Of a stretch of DNA of 64,000 nt, positions 54,045 to 63,395 are shown in pieces (positions within the stretch are counted from its first letter, which is position 1; each line of letters starts with the position of its first letter). This DNA comes from Nocardiopsis potens DSM 45234. GTDB lineage: Bacteria > Actinomycetota > Actinomycetes > Streptosporangiales > Streptosporangiaceae. The notes below the pieces were generated by a model. That model searched no databases. It had not been told where the DNA came from and saw only the letters and a program-made list of their open reading frames with translations. The position numbers were made by a program, and so were the translations under genes. The DNA lies in the NCBI RefSeq assembly GCF_000341105.1, contig NZ_ANBB01000044.1, forward strand, positions 1 through 64,000, in the 5' to 3' direction.

Positions 54045-56777
54045 CTAGAAGGAGGTGCCGCGCAGTCGGCGCGGACCGCTGTCCGGCCGCGGTTCCGGCG
54101 GGCGGCGCAGCCACATCCGGGCGCCGAGGACGTGCGCGCCGTCGGCGTTGACCGTGACCGGGTCCAGGTCGAGGTGGCCGACCTCGGGGAAGGCGTCGGC
54201 CAGCCGGGAGACCCGGATCAGCAGGTCCTGGAGGGCCTCCACGTCGGGCTGGTCGGCCAGGCTGGTGGCCCCGGCGGGCAGCCCGAACAGCAGCGGCGAG
54301 GCGCGGACCGCGTGCACCAGGTCGGCCGCGTCGGTGTTGCTCAGCGGCGCCAGCCGGAACGCCCGGTCGTCCAGGAGCTCGGCGGTGACGTCGGCCAGGC
54401 CGAAGCCGACCACCGCGCCGAAGGACGGGTTGTCGCCGGCCCGCACCACCGTGGGCACGCCCGGGACGACCATCTGCTGCACCACCAGCATCGCCTCGTC
54501 GCCGAGGCGGCCGTGCAGCGCCTCGAAGGCGCCCTTGACGTCGGCCGCGCTGCGCAGGTCGGCGCGGATGCCGCTGCCGCCGGCCCGCAGCCGCAGGTCG
54601 GGGGCGTTGGCCTTGACCACGACCGGGTAGCCCAGCTCCTCCGCCGCGGCGACCGCCTCGTCCGCGGAGGAGACCGGGACGTCCCGCCAGACCTTGATCC
54701 CGTAGCAGGAGAGGAGTTCGCGGGTGGTCTCCGCGGGCACCGCCGTCTCCTCGTTGTGCACCGGCTCGCTGGTGAACCAGACCGGGCTCTGCTCCCCCTC
54801 GCCGCCGGAGGCCTCCATCCGCTCCAGCGCCGCGTCGACCACCTGCCGGGCGCGCGCCCCGTCGACGTCGGGCAGCTCGGGGTGGCGGCCCGAGTCCCGG
54901 CCGCGCCACAGCGCGTACCGGGTGGCGTGCGCCAGCGCCCGCACCGCGTCCTCCGGCGCCAGGTAGGAGGGGACGGAGCCGCGGGCGGTCTCGCCGTTCT
55001 CGTTGACCTGGCGGAGCTCCTCGGGCAGCCCCTGGTGGCCCAGGTAGGTGGTGAGGATCGGCTTGGCGGAGGAGGCCGCCTTGGAGCGCATCACCTCGGC
55101 GACGTCGTCGGAGATCGGGATCAGCGCGGGGATGAAGACCACGATGACCGCGTGCACCCGGTCGTCGGCGAGCGCCTCGGTCAGCGCCCGGTCGAAGTCC
55201 TCCGCGGTGGCCTTGGGGCCCAGGTCGACCGGCTCGTGCGGCTTGAGTCCGCTGCGCACCGCGGCGTCCTTGACCAGCAGCCCCAGCGAGTCGGAGTTGC
55301 CGAGGATGGCGACCCGGGGGCCGGAGGGAAGCGGCTGGTAGGCGAAGAGCTGGGCGACGTCGAACATCTGGGTGATGTCGTCCACCCGCACCACGCCGGC
55401 CTGCTCGAACAGGGAGGTGACCGCGTAGTCGGGCAGCGCCAGCGCGCCGGCCGCGTGCCCGGTGGGGATGCCCTGCGAGGAGCCGCCGCTGCGCACCGCC
55501 ACGACCGGCTTGTGCTGGGCCAGGCGGCGGGCGAGCCGGGTGAACTTGCGCGGGTTGCCCAGCGACTCCAGGTACTGCAGCACCACCTCGGTGGCGGGGT
55601 CCTCCTGCCAGTACTGGATCAGGTCGTTGCCGGAGACGTCGGCCCGGTTGCCCGCCGAGACGAAGGTGGACAGGCCGATGCCGCGCTCGCTGACCCGCTG
55701 GAGGATGGCCCGGCCCAGCGCGCCGGACTGGGAGAAGAACCCGATCGGGCCGCGCGGCGGCACGTACGGGGAGAGCGTGGCGTTGAGCGAGACCGCCGGG
55801 TCGGTGTTGGCCACCCCCAGGCCGTTCGGCCCCACCACCCGCATGCCGGCCGCGCGCGCGGTGCTGACCAGCTCCTCCTGGCGCATCCTGCCCTCCGGCC
55901 CGATCTCGCCGAACCCGGAGCTGACCACGACCAGGCCGTGCACGCCCTTCTGCGCGCACTCCTGGACGACCTCGGTGACCATGTCGGCGCGGACCGCGAC
56001 CACGGCCAGGTCGACCGGGTCGGGGATGTCCAGCACGCTGGGGTAGGCGCGGACTCCGGCCACCGCGCGCGCCTCGGGGTGGACCGGGAAGACCGGGCCC
56101 TGGAAGTCGCCGGCGAGCAGGTTGCGCAGCGCGGTCTGGCCGATGGTGTGCGCGGTCCGGCTCGCGCCGATGACCGCGACCGATTCCGGGAAGAGCAGCC
56201 GGGCGATCGAGCGCGACTCGGCGCGCTGCTCCCGGGCGCGCATGACCTCCTCGGAGTGGTCGGTGGGCTCCAGGTCCAGGGTGAGCCGGATGACGCCCTC
56301 GTCGAAGGTCTGCTGGGCGGTGTAGCCGGCCTCCCGGAACACGTTGATCATCCGCCGGTTCTCCGGGAGGACGTCGGCGATGAACCGGCGCACCCCGCGC
56401 TCCCGGGCGGCCGCGCCGATGTGCTCCAGCAGCACCGAGGCGAGGCCGCGGCCCTGGTGCGCGTCCTCGACGACGAAGGCGACCTCGGCCTCGTCGTCGC
56501 CGATCTTGTCGTAGCGGACCACCGACACCATGACCCCGGAGATGGTGGCGATCAGGGCCACCCGATCGTCGTAGTCGACCTCGGTGAAGCGCTTCACGTC
56601 GCGGTCGGAGAGGCGCGGGTAGGGGGCGAAGAACCGGAAGTAGATCGTCTCCGGGGACAACCGGGCGTGGAAGGCCCGGAGCAGGTCGGCGTCCTCTGGG
56701 GTGATCGGCCGAATGTGGGCGGTCCCGCCGTCCGTGAGAACGACGTCGGCTTCCCAGTGTTTCGGGTATGGCTGCAC
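54045..56777 (-). CDS. GNAT/acyl-CoA synthetase (NDP-forming) fusion protein
   Basis: A 910-residue multidomain protein. N-terminal GNAT acetyltransferase (about 20-175: HIRPITPEDADLLRAFHARL, EDAHQGRGLASVLLEH). A CoA-binding and succinyl-CoA-ligase-like part (from about 195: ESVAVIGASRTAHTIGQTALRN) and a C-terminal ATP-grasp part (from about 690: LGYPVVVKANAPDLRLRAGG) follow. The His-containing TGHAAGAL may be the phospho-His loop. Related proteins (Pat/PatZ) acetylate acyl-CoA synthetases; here the GNAT domain comes first, as in many actinobacteria. The start is GTG 56777, next to TAGGCT, so a leaderless message is likely. Confidence 0.9.
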   Translation of the reverse strand: MQPYPKHWEADVVLTDGGTAHIRPITPEDADLLRAFHARLSPETIYFRFFAPYPRLSDRDVKRFTEVDYDDRVALIATISGVMVSVVRYDKIGDDEAEVAFVVEDAHQGRGLASVLLEHIGAAARERGVRRFIADVLPENRRMINVFREAGYTAQQTFDEGVIRLTLDLEPTDHSEEVMRAREQRAESRSIARLLFPESVAVIGASRTAHTIGQTALRNLLAGDFQGPVFPVHPEARAVAGVRAYPSVLDIPDPVDLAVVAVRADMVTEVVQECAQKGVHGLVVVSSGFGEIGPEGRMRQEELVSTARAAGMRVVGPNGLGVANTDPAVSLNATLSPYVPPRGPIGFFSQSGALGRAILQRVSERGIGLSTFVSAGNRADVSGNDLIQYWQEDPATEVVLQYLESLGNPRKFTRLARRLAQHKPVVAVRSGGSSQGIPTGHAAGALALPDYAVTSLFEQAGVVRVDDITQMFDVAQLFAYQPLPSGPRVAILGNSDSLGLLVKDAAVRSGLKPHEPVDLGPKATAEDFDRALTEALADDRVHAVIVVFIPALIPISDDVAEVMRSKAASSAKPILTTYLGHQGLPEELRQVNENGETARGSVPSYLAPEDAVRALAHATRYALWRGRDSGRHPELPDVDGARARQVVDAALERMEASGGEGEQSPVWFTSEPVHNEETAVPAETTRELLSCYGIKVWRDVPVSSADEAVAAAEELGYPVVVKANAPDLRLRAGGSGIRADLRSAADVKGAFEALHGRLGDEAMLVVQQMVVPGVPTVVRAGDNPSFGAVVGFGLADVTAELLDDRAFRLAPLSNTDAADLVHAVRASPLLFGLPAGATSLADQPDVEALQDLLIRVSRLADAFPEVGHLDLDPVTVNADGAHVLGARMWLRRPPEPRPDSGPRRLRGTSF

Positions 56778-57029
56778 GGTTTGAGCCTAGACGAGATCGG
56801 TCGCGCCGTGGGGGACGGGCGCCCCGCCGGGCGGCCGCCCCGGTCCGACCGGTCCGTCCCGTCCCACCCTGTGCCGCTTCGTTACCCACCGCATCCCCGG
56901 GACCTGTTAACGTCTGTGGACATGCCCGTCTCCCACGCGGCCGACCGGATCGGGGCGGCGGCCGACGGGTGCTCGGGAGGCGCGCAACAGTCCTCTTCAT
57001 GGCGGGACCGCAAGGTGGTGGCAGACGCA

Positions 57030-57932
57030 ATGGCACGAGTCGTCGTGATCGGTGACCTGATGACCGATTCCGTGGCCCGGGCGCACTACGCGCTCGCGCG
57101 CGGCAGCGACACCCCTGCCTCGGTCCTCACCTACGGCGGCGGCTCCGGCGCGAACGTGGCCGCCTGGCTGGCCAACGAGGGCACCGAGACGACGTTCGTG
57201 GGGCGGCGCGGGTCGGACATCACCGGCCGGACCCGCGAGATGGAGCTGATGGGCTACAACGTCGACTCCCGCCTGGTCATGGACCCGGAGTACCAGACCG
57301 GCACCTGCGTCGTGATGATCACCCACCGGGGCGACCGGACCATGCTCAGCGACCGCGGCGCCAACGCCCGGCTGCAGCCCGAGGACCTGCCCCGGGACGT
57401 CTTCGGCCCCGACGGCCACCTGCACGTCTCCGGCTACACCCTGATCCACGAGAGCTCCCGGCGGGCGGCCCGGACCGCGCTGCGGATGGCCCGCGAGTCC
57501 GGCATGTCCATCTCGGTGGACGGGGGCTCGCACGCCCCGCTCAAGCGGGCCGGCGCGGAGGACTTCCTGGAGTGGACCAGCGGCGCCCGGCTGCTGTTCG
57601 CCAACCCCGACCAGGCCGAGGTGCTCACCGGCCGGGACGAGCCCGAGGCCGCGGCGAAGGTGCTCACCGCCTGGTTCCCGGCGGTGGTGATGAAGCTCGG
57701 CGACGAGGGCGCGCTGTGGGCGGCCAAGGGCCGCGAGGAGATCGTCCGGGTGCCGGCCGAGCCGGTCGAGCCCTCCCCCGGGTCCATCGGCGCCGGCGAC
57801 GCGTTCATCGCCGGCTTCCTGCCGCCCTGGCTGACCGGCAAGCACCCCAAGGACGCCCTGGCCCGCGCCCAGCACCTGGCCGCGCGCGCCCTGCACCAGC
57901 CCGGCGCCCGCCCCGACCTGAACGGCGGCTGA
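57030..57932 (+). CDS. PfkB-family carbohydrate kinase
   Basis: A 300-residue ribokinase-like sugar kinase. N-terminal VVVIGDLMTDSVA near 4-16, substrate-binding YGGGSGANVAAWLANEGTETTFVGRRG near 35-61, ANPDQAEVLTG near 192-202 and the catalytic GSIGAGDAFIAGF near 253-265 (Asp base of GAGD). Acts on a sugar, sugar phosphate or nucleoside not identifiable here. ATG 57030 after GGTGG; another ATG about 36 codons upstream is possible but the extension is not family-like. Convergent with recQ. Confidence 0.9.
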   Translation: MARVVVIGDLMTDSVARAHYALARGSDTPASVLTYGGGSGANVAAWLANEGTETTFVGRRGSDITGRTREMELMGYNVDSRLVMDPEYQTGTCVVMITHRGDRTMLSDRGANARLQPEDLPRDVFGPDGHLHVSGYTLIHESSRRAARTALRMARESGMSISVDGGSHAPLKRAGAEDFLEWTSGARLLFANPDQAEVLTGRDEPEAAAKVLTAWFPAVVMKLGDEGALWAAKGREEIVRVPAEPVEPSPGSIGAGDAFIAGFLPPWLTGKHPKDALARAQHLAARALHQPGARPDLNGG

Positions 57933-57956
57933 CCCCGGCGGGCCGGGCCGGCCGGC

Positions 57957-60083
57957 TCAGCCGGCGGAGGCCAGGACAAGCGGCAGGACCGCGGGGGCTC
58001 CGGCCTCGCGGAGCAGGCGGGCCGCGACGGCGAGGCTCCACCCGGTGTCGGTGTGGTCGTCGACGAGCAGCAGCGGGCCGGGCGCCTCGGACACCGCGGC
58101 GCGGAGCCGGTCGCCGAGGGTCAGCGCGTGCCAGACCGAGGCGAGCCGCTGGGCGCTGTTGTGCCGCCGGGGGCCGACCGGGGCGGCGTACTCCAGCGAC
58201 CCGATCGGCGCCAGCCTGCCCACCTGCGCGATCCGGGAGGCCAGGTCGGAGACCATCACCGGGCGGGTCGCCGAGGGCATCGCCACCACGCCGACCGGGC
58301 GCCGCTCCCAGGGCCAGGCGGCGAGCACGTCCACCAGGGCGCGGAACACCCGGTCGCCGACCGGGGCGTCCGGTGCGTCCGGGGCGAGCAGGCCGCGCAG
58401 CTCGGTGCCCCAGCCCAGGTCGGTGAAGCGGGCCAGGGCGCGACCCTCCTCCGCGCGCAGCGACTCGGGGATCTTCCCGGACGCCTCGACGCCGAGCCGG
58501 GGCATCCCGGTGGGCCACTGCCTGCGGGCGGCCACCGGGACGCCCGGGCGGTCCAGGTGCGCGGCGGCGGCGCGGCGGCGCTCCGGGTCGACCTCGGTGG
58601 GGAGCCGGCGGCCGGTGCAGCCGTCGCAGCGGCCGCACGGGGCGGCCTCGGGGTCGTCCAGCTGGCGGCGGAGGAACTCCATCCGGCAGCCGGGGTGCGC
58701 GATGTAGTCGAGCATGGCGCGCTGCTCGCGCTCCCGGGCCTCGGCGACGGCCCGGTACCGCTCGGTGTCGTAGCTCCACGGGCGGCCGGTGGCGGTCCAG
58801 CCGCCGCGGACCCGGCGCACCGCGCCGTCCACGTCGAGCACCTTCAGCATCTGCTCCAGCCGGGTGCGGCCCAGGTCGACCAGGGTCTCCAGGCGGGGCA
58901 GGGAGAGCGGCTCCCCGGCGGCCTCCAGCGCGCCCAGGGTCTGGCGGACCGTCTCCTCCGGCGGGAAGGACAGCCCGGCGAAGTAGGCCCAGATCTCCCG
59001 GTCCTCGCGCCCGGGGAGCAGGACCGCCTCGGCCCGGTGCACGCCGCGCCCGGCCCGGCCCACCTGCTGGTAGTAGGAGATGGGCGACTGCGGGGCGCCC
59101 AGGTGCACCACGAAGCCGAGGTCGGGCTTGTCGAAGCCCATGCCCAGGGCGCTGGTGGCGACCAGCGCCTTGACCTTGTTGCCGAGCAGGTCGTCCTCGG
59201 CCTGTCGGCGCTCCTCGGGCTCGGTGCGGCCGGTGTAGGAGCGGACCTCGTAGCCGCTCTCGGCGAGGAACGCCGCGGTCTCCTCGGCGGCGGAGACGGT
59301 CAGGGTGTAGATGATGCCCGACCCCGGGAGCTCGGCGAGGCGCTGGGCCAGCCAGCTCCACCGGGAGGAGCCGTCCGGCAGGTCGACCACGGACAGGTGC
59401 AGGCTCTCCCGCTCCAGGGGGCCGCGCAGCACCAGGGCGTCGCCGTCCGCGTCGAGCTGCTCGGCGACGTCCCGGGTGACCCGCTCGTTGGCGGTGGCGG
59501 TGGTGGCCAGCACCGGGACGCCCTCGGGCAGCTCCCGGAGCAGGGTGCGGATCCGCCGGTAGTCGGGGCGGAAGTCGTGCCCCCAGTCGGAGACGCAGTG
59601 CGCCTCGTCGATGACGACCAGGCCCGCGCCGGCGGCCAGCGAGGGCAGCACCCGGTCCCGGAAGTCCGGGTTGTTCAGCCGCTCCGGGCTGACCAGGAGG
59701 ACGTCGACCTCACCGGCGGCGATGTCGGCGTAGGTCTCCTCCCAGTCGGTGAGGTTGGAGCTGTTGATGGTGCGGGCGCGGATGCCGGCCCGCTCCGCGG
59801 CGGCGATCTGGTTGCGCATCAGCGCCAGCAGCGGCGAGATGATCACCGTGGGGCCGGCGCCCTCCGCCCGGCGCAGCGCGGTGGCCACGAAGTACACCGC
59901 CGACTTGCCCCACCCGGTGCGCTGCACCACCAGGGCGCGCCGCCGGTCGGCGGCCAGCGCGCGGATGGCCGTCCACTGGTCCTCGCGCAGCCGGGCGGAG
60001 TCGCCCGCCAGGGCGCGCAGGTGGGACTCGGCCGCCTCGCGCATGGCGTCGCGGGAGGGGTTCGGGGCATCGGAGGTCACCAT
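57957..60083 (-). CDS. recQ: RecQ-family DNA helicase with C-terminal phosphoribosyltransferase-like domain
   Basis: A 708-residue SF2 helicase. Walker A QRTGWGKS near 54-61, DEAH box VVIDEAHCVSDWGHDFRPDY near 133-152, motif III ATTATAN, motif VI QQVGRAGRG near 337. The RecQ zinc-binding Cys cluster is CRMEFLRRQ then APCGRCDGC. Beyond about 560 there is an unrelated domain ending in LLLVDDHTDTGWSLAVAARLL (about 672-692), the PRPP-binding signature of type I phosphoribosyltransferases. There is no HRDC. AAGGAGGA precedes ATG 60083. A nucleotide-linked repair or defence role is possible. Confidence 0.9.
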   Translation of the reverse strand: MVTSDAPNPSRDAMREAAESHLRALAGDSARLREDQWTAIRALAADRRRALVVQRTGWGKSAVYFVATALRRAEGAGPTVIISPLLALMRNQIAAAERAGIRARTINSSNLTDWEETYADIAAGEVDVLLVSPERLNNPDFRDRVLPSLAAGAGLVVIDEAHCVSDWGHDFRPDYRRIRTLLRELPEGVPVLATTATANERVTRDVAEQLDADGDALVLRGPLERESLHLSVVDLPDGSSRWSWLAQRLAELPGSGIIYTLTVSAAEETAAFLAESGYEVRSYTGRTEPEERRQAEDDLLGNKVKALVATSALGMGFDKPDLGFVVHLGAPQSPISYYQQVGRAGRGVHRAEAVLLPGREDREIWAYFAGLSFPPEETVRQTLGALEAAGEPLSLPRLETLVDLGRTRLEQMLKVLDVDGAVRRVRGGWTATGRPWSYDTERYRAVAEAREREQRAMLDYIAHPGCRMEFLRRQLDDPEAAPCGRCDGCTGRRLPTEVDPERRRAAAAHLDRPGVPVAARRQWPTGMPRLGVEASGKIPESLRAEEGRALARFTDLGWGTELRGLLAPDAPDAPVGDRVFRALVDVLAAWPWERRPVGVVAMPSATRPVMVSDLASRIAQVGRLAPIGSLEYAAPVGPRRHNSAQRLASVWHALTLGDRLRAAVSEAPGPLLLVDDHTDTGWSLAVAARLLREAGAPAVLPLVLASAG

Positions 60084-60204
60084 GTCCTCCTTGGTACCAG
60101 AGCCCGCCCCCTTTTCCGGCGCGGATCCGGCGGCCTGTGGGCGGACGGCCTGTGGACGGCCGCCGGGAGGCGCCCCTCCCCGCCCCCTCGACGGCCTCGA
60201 CGGT

Positions 60205-60236
60205 GCGGCCCCGCCGATGCGCGCCGACGGGGCCGC
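60205..60236 (-). terminator. Hairpin after the mrp operon
   Basis: GCGGCCCCG (60205-60213) pairs with CGGGGCCGC (60228-60236) with a 14-nt loop, downstream of mrpG on the minus strand. Confidence 0.55.
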
Positions 60237-60256
60237 GGCGTCAAGGCCACCGGGGG

Positions 60257-60646
60257 TCAGGGGGCCTCGGCCCGGCGGGGGTCCTCGGCGGCCCTGCCCT
60301 CCTCGGCCTCGCGCTTGGCCAGGTCGTCGGCGAGCTCGTCGGTGACCAGGTGCTCGGAGACGACCATGCCGCGGCTGTAGGCCACCCGGCCCAGGGTCTG
60401 CGCCAGCACCGGCATCGTCATGAACTGGAAGACCGCGACCAGGGCGAGCGGCAGCGCCGAGCGCAGGTCGGGCAGCTGGAAGGCGGCCCCGGCCAGGATC
60501 AGCACCAGGGCCACCGTGTCCGGCTTGGTGGAGGCGTGCATCCGGCCGAGCAGGGTGGGGAAGCGCACCATGCCGATGGTCCCGGTGAGGGCGAACAGCG
60601 CCCCCAGCGGCATCAGCACGGCGGTGGCCCAGTCAGTCGCGGTCAT
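60257..60646 (-). CDS. mrpG: Mrp cation/H+ antiporter subunit G
   Basis: A 129-residue MnhG/MrpG with three membrane helices and the conserved opening ALFALTGTIGMVRFPTLLGRMHASTKPDTVALVLILAGAA. Last gene of the operon; its start overlaps mrpF by 14 bp. Part of the multi-subunit Na+(K+)/H+ antiporter used for pH and salt homeostasis. Confidence 0.94.
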   Translation of the reverse strand: MTATDWATAVLMPLGALFALTGTIGMVRFPTLLGRMHASTKPDTVALVLILAGAAFQLPDLRSALPLALVAVFQFMTMPVLAQTLGRVAYSRGMVVSEHLVTDELADDLAKREAEEGRAAEDPRRAEAP

Positions 60647-60911
60647 GCGCCCTCCTCTCGGCGAACCGGGCGGCGGTCAGCGTGGCGATGAAGCCGAGCA
60701 GCGCGATGCTGACCATCACCCCGATGTAGGCGGTGTCGCCCCGGTAGGCGATCTCCAGCCCGATGAAGCTGACCAGCAGCACCGAGACCGTGCTCAGCGA
60801 GACGGTGCGGTCCAGCACCGACGGCCCACGGACCAGCCGGTACAGCGCCAGCCCGGCGGAGACCGAGAGCATCGCCGCGGTCGCGGCCATCGCGTAGTCC
60901 AGTACGTTCAC
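60633..60911 (-). CDS. mrpF: Mrp cation/H+ antiporter subunit F
   Basis: A 92-residue MnhF/MrpF with three helices (about 7-27, 36-56 and 63-83) and the segment RLVRGPSVLDRTVSLSTVSV typical of the family. Its GTG/ATG overlaps the end of mrpE by four bases. Confidence 0.93.
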   Translation of the reverse strand: MNVLDYAMAATAAMLSVSAGLALYRLVRGPSVLDRTVSLSTVSVLLVSFIGLEIAYRGDTAYIGVMVSIALLGFIATLTAARFAERRAHDRD

Positions 60912-61498
60912 CGCTCCTCCTCGGCCGCCGCGCCCGCGCCGGCCAGCTCCCGCTCGGCCGCCTCGAACTGGGCGATGTCATCGCGGGTGCCGAAGGCCCG
61001 CACGTACATCTCCTCGGTGCGCAGCACCGAGCGGCGCAGCTTCGGCACGTCGGACTCGTCGTGGATGGGGATGCCGTGCACGTAGATCACCCCGCCCTCC
61101 CGGTCCAGTTCGATCGTCTGGCTGCCGGTGACCAGCGAGAGCCCGGCGCTGACCATGGCCATCAGCAGGTCGGAGTCGGTGCGCAGCGGCACCGCGACGA
61201 TCGCGCCGCGCACCCGGGCCGGGTGCAGCAGCGTGTGGTAGGCCATGTGCACGCTGGACAGCAGCAGGTCGAGCGCGATGTGCCCGACCAGCCCGGCCAC
61301 CCGCAGCGGGCGGAAGCGCAGCCGGACCGGCAGGTGCGGCAGCTTGGCCGCGGCGTAGCAGCCGGCGCCGACCATGGCGCCGGCCACCAGGGTCCCGGGG
61401 CTGAAGTCGCCCCACAGGACGGCCCACATCACCGTCAGCCAGAGCACGGTCGGCAGCCTGCCGAGCAGGCGCAGCGCGGGTGCGCGGTAGGCGCTCAT
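60908..61498 (-). CDS. mrpE: Mrp cation/H+ antiporter subunit E
   Basis: A 196-residue MnhE/MrpE. Two N-terminal helices (LPTVLWLTVMWAVLWGDFSPGTLVAGAMVG) and the soluble part with VPLRTDSDLLMAMVSAGLSLVTGSQTIELD and IYVHGIPI, as expected. The tail is acidic and Ala-rich. ATG 61498 overlaps the mrpD stop (ATGA). Confidence 0.94.
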   Translation of the reverse strand: MSAYRAPALRLLGRLPTVLWLTVMWAVLWGDFSPGTLVAGAMVGAGCYAAAKLPHLPVRLRFRPLRVAGLVGHIALDLLLSSVHMAYHTLLHPARVRGAIVAVPLRTDSDLLMAMVSAGLSLVTGSQTIELDREGGVIYVHGIPIHDESDVPKLRRSVLRTEEMYVRAFGTRDDIAQFEAAERELAGAGAAAEEER

Positions 61499-63021
61499 GA
61501 CTCCCCTCCGGTCAGTACGGACTCGATGTAGGCGCCGCCGCCGAGCAGGTCCTCGGCCGCGGTGAAGGCGAAGTCGGTCAGCGGCCCGGCCGCGGCGGCC
61601 AGCGCCAGCCCGATCGCCACCATCGCGGCGGTGGAGCTCGTCATCAGCAGCCGCCCGCCGCTCATGCCCTGGCTGCGCAGCTGGTCCCGGGCCTCGATCA
61701 TGTCCTCCAGCGGTTCGCCCCAGAACCCGCGGACCCAGATCCGGAAGATCGCCATCAGGGTCAGCAGGCTGGTGGCCACGCCCGCGGCGATGCCGGTGTA
61801 CAGCAGCCACCCGCCGGCGTCGGCGCCGGCGGTGAACAGCGCCGCCTTGGCCACGAAGCCCGACATCGGGGGCAGCCCGGCCAGGCTCATCGCGGGGAGG
61901 AAGAAGAGCAGCGCCAGCACCGGCGAGACCGCCATCAGCCCGCGGATCGCGCGCAGCGAGGTGTGCCCGACGAACTGCCGGATCAAACCGTTCACCAGGA
62001 ACAGCGAGGCCTGCACCACGATGTGGTGGACCAGGTAGACGATGGCCCCGGCGAGCCCGGCGACGGTCCCGACGCCCAGCCCGAACAGCATGAAGCCGAT
62101 GTGGCTGACCAGCGCGAAGGACATGATCCGGTTGATGTCGTCCTGCACCAGCGCGCCGAGGATGCCGACGATCATGGTGGCGATGGCCATCCACAGCAGC
62201 ACGCCGGAGACGTCGTCCCGGGAGAACAGCAGCGTCTGGGTCCGGATGATCGCGTACACCGCGACCTTGGTGAGCAGCGCCGCGAAGATCGCGGAGATGC
62301 GGGTGATGGCGACCGGGTAGCTGTCCGGCAGCCAGAAGTGCATCGGCACGATGGCCGCCTTGATCCCGAACACCACCAGGAAGAGCAGCGCCAGCACCAT
62401 CCGCAGCGGCGGGGGCGCATCGCCGAGCTTGACCGCGATGTCGGCCAGGTTGACGGTGCCGGTCAGGGCGTAGACCAGGGCGATCCCGGTGAGGAACAGG
62501 ATCGAGGAGGTCAGGCTGACCATCGTGTAGATCATGCTGGCCCGGACCCGGGCCCGGGTGGGCGCCTGGGTGATCAGCGCGTAGCTGGCGGTCAGCATGA
62601 TCTCGAAGCCGACGAACAGGTTGAACAGGTCGCCGGCGATGAAGCTGAGGCACACCCCGGCGGTCAGCACCAGGTAGATGGGGTGGAAGACCATCGGCAT
62701 GGCCCGGCTGAGCCCGGCGATGTCCTGGCCGATCGCGTAGAGCAGCACCACCAGCAGCACCACCGAGGAGACCAGCAGCAGCAGCGCGGAGAGCGGGTCC
62801 ACCGCGATGGTGATCCCGAGCGGCGCCGGCCAGCCGCCGGCCTGGCTGGTGATGACGTCCCCATCGGCGGTCCGCCGGACCAGGGCGGCCGCGGCGGCGA
62901 CCACGATGGCCAGGGTCAGCGCGCTGACCACCTGCTGGGTGCGGGGGGCCCGGCGCATCGGCAGGGTGAGCGCGGCCCCGAGCAGCGGGACCAGGAACGG
63001 TACGGCGAGGAGGAGGTTCAC
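61495..63021 (-). CDS. mrpD: Mrp cation/H+ antiporter subunit D
   Basis: A 508-residue membrane protein of the NADH-quinone oxidoreductase NuoN/M type with about 14 helices. FEIMLTASYALI near 138, KAAIVPMHFWLPDSYPVA near 220 (the conserved transmembrane Lys and His), and SLAGLPPMSGFVAKAALF near 375. The start GTG 63021 shares GTGA with the mrpC stop and has GAGGAGGAGG upstream. Confidence 0.95.
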   Translation of the reverse strand: MNLLLAVPFLVPLLGAALTLPMRRAPRTQQVVSALTLAIVVAAAAALVRRTADGDVITSQAGGWPAPLGITIAVDPLSALLLLVSSVVLLVVLLYAIGQDIAGLSRAMPMVFHPIYLVLTAGVCLSFIAGDLFNLFVGFEIMLTASYALITQAPTRARVRASMIYTMVSLTSSILFLTGIALVYALTGTVNLADIAVKLGDAPPPLRMVLALLFLVVFGIKAAIVPMHFWLPDSYPVAITRISAIFAALLTKVAVYAIIRTQTLLFSRDDVSGVLLWMAIATMIVGILGALVQDDINRIMSFALVSHIGFMLFGLGVGTVAGLAGAIVYLVHHIVVQASLFLVNGLIRQFVGHTSLRAIRGLMAVSPVLALLFFLPAMSLAGLPPMSGFVAKAALFTAGADAGGWLLYTGIAAGVATSLLTLMAIFRIWVRGFWGEPLEDMIEARDQLRSQGMSGGRLLMTSSTAAMVAIGLALAAAAGPLTDFAFTAAEDLLGGGAYIESVLTGGES

Positions 63022-63395
63022 GCGGAGTCCTCCGGTTCCTGCAGCCGGCCGATCCGGCGGTCCTCGAGGTCGTCGGGGACCTCGTCGTTGCCGTCGCCCA
63101 GCCAGACCCGGTAGGCCAGGGCGAGCAGGAAGGTGGTCACGCCGAAGGTGATGACGATCGCGGTGAGCGCCATGGCCTGGGGCAGCGGGTCGGAGAGCAC
63201 GCCTTCGGGACCGCCGAGCAGCGGCGGCAGGGTGATGGCCCGGTCGGTGAGCATCAGCGACACGTTGGCGGCGTGGCCGAGCAGCAGGATGCCGAAGACC
63301 GCGCGCATCAGCGAGCGCTGCAGCATCAGGTAGAAGCCGCAGGAGTAGAGCACTCCGACGGCGAGGACCAGCAGGAGGCTGGGGGCTCCGCTCAT
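63018..63395 (-). CDS. mrpC: Mrp cation/H+ antiporter subunit C
   Basis: A 125-residue MnhC/MrpC (NuoK-like) with three helices; motifs LYSCGFYLMLQRSLMRAVFGILLLGHAANVSLML and DPLPQAMALTAIVITFG near 68-84. The last 30 residues are acidic. Start ATG 63395; stop overlaps mrpD by four bases. Confidence 0.95.
   Translation of the reverse strand: MSGAPSLLLVLAVGVLYSCGFYLMLQRSLMRAVFGILLLGHAANVSLMLTDRAITLPPLLGGPEGVLSDPLPQAMALTAIVITFGVTTFLLALAYRVWLGDGNDEVPDDLEDRRIGRLQEPEDSA

Noticed and set aside
54132-57029. Plus-strand extension upstream of the PfkB kinase
   Set aside because: Antisense to the GNAT/acyl-CoA synthetase gene, and the kinase homology begins at 57030.
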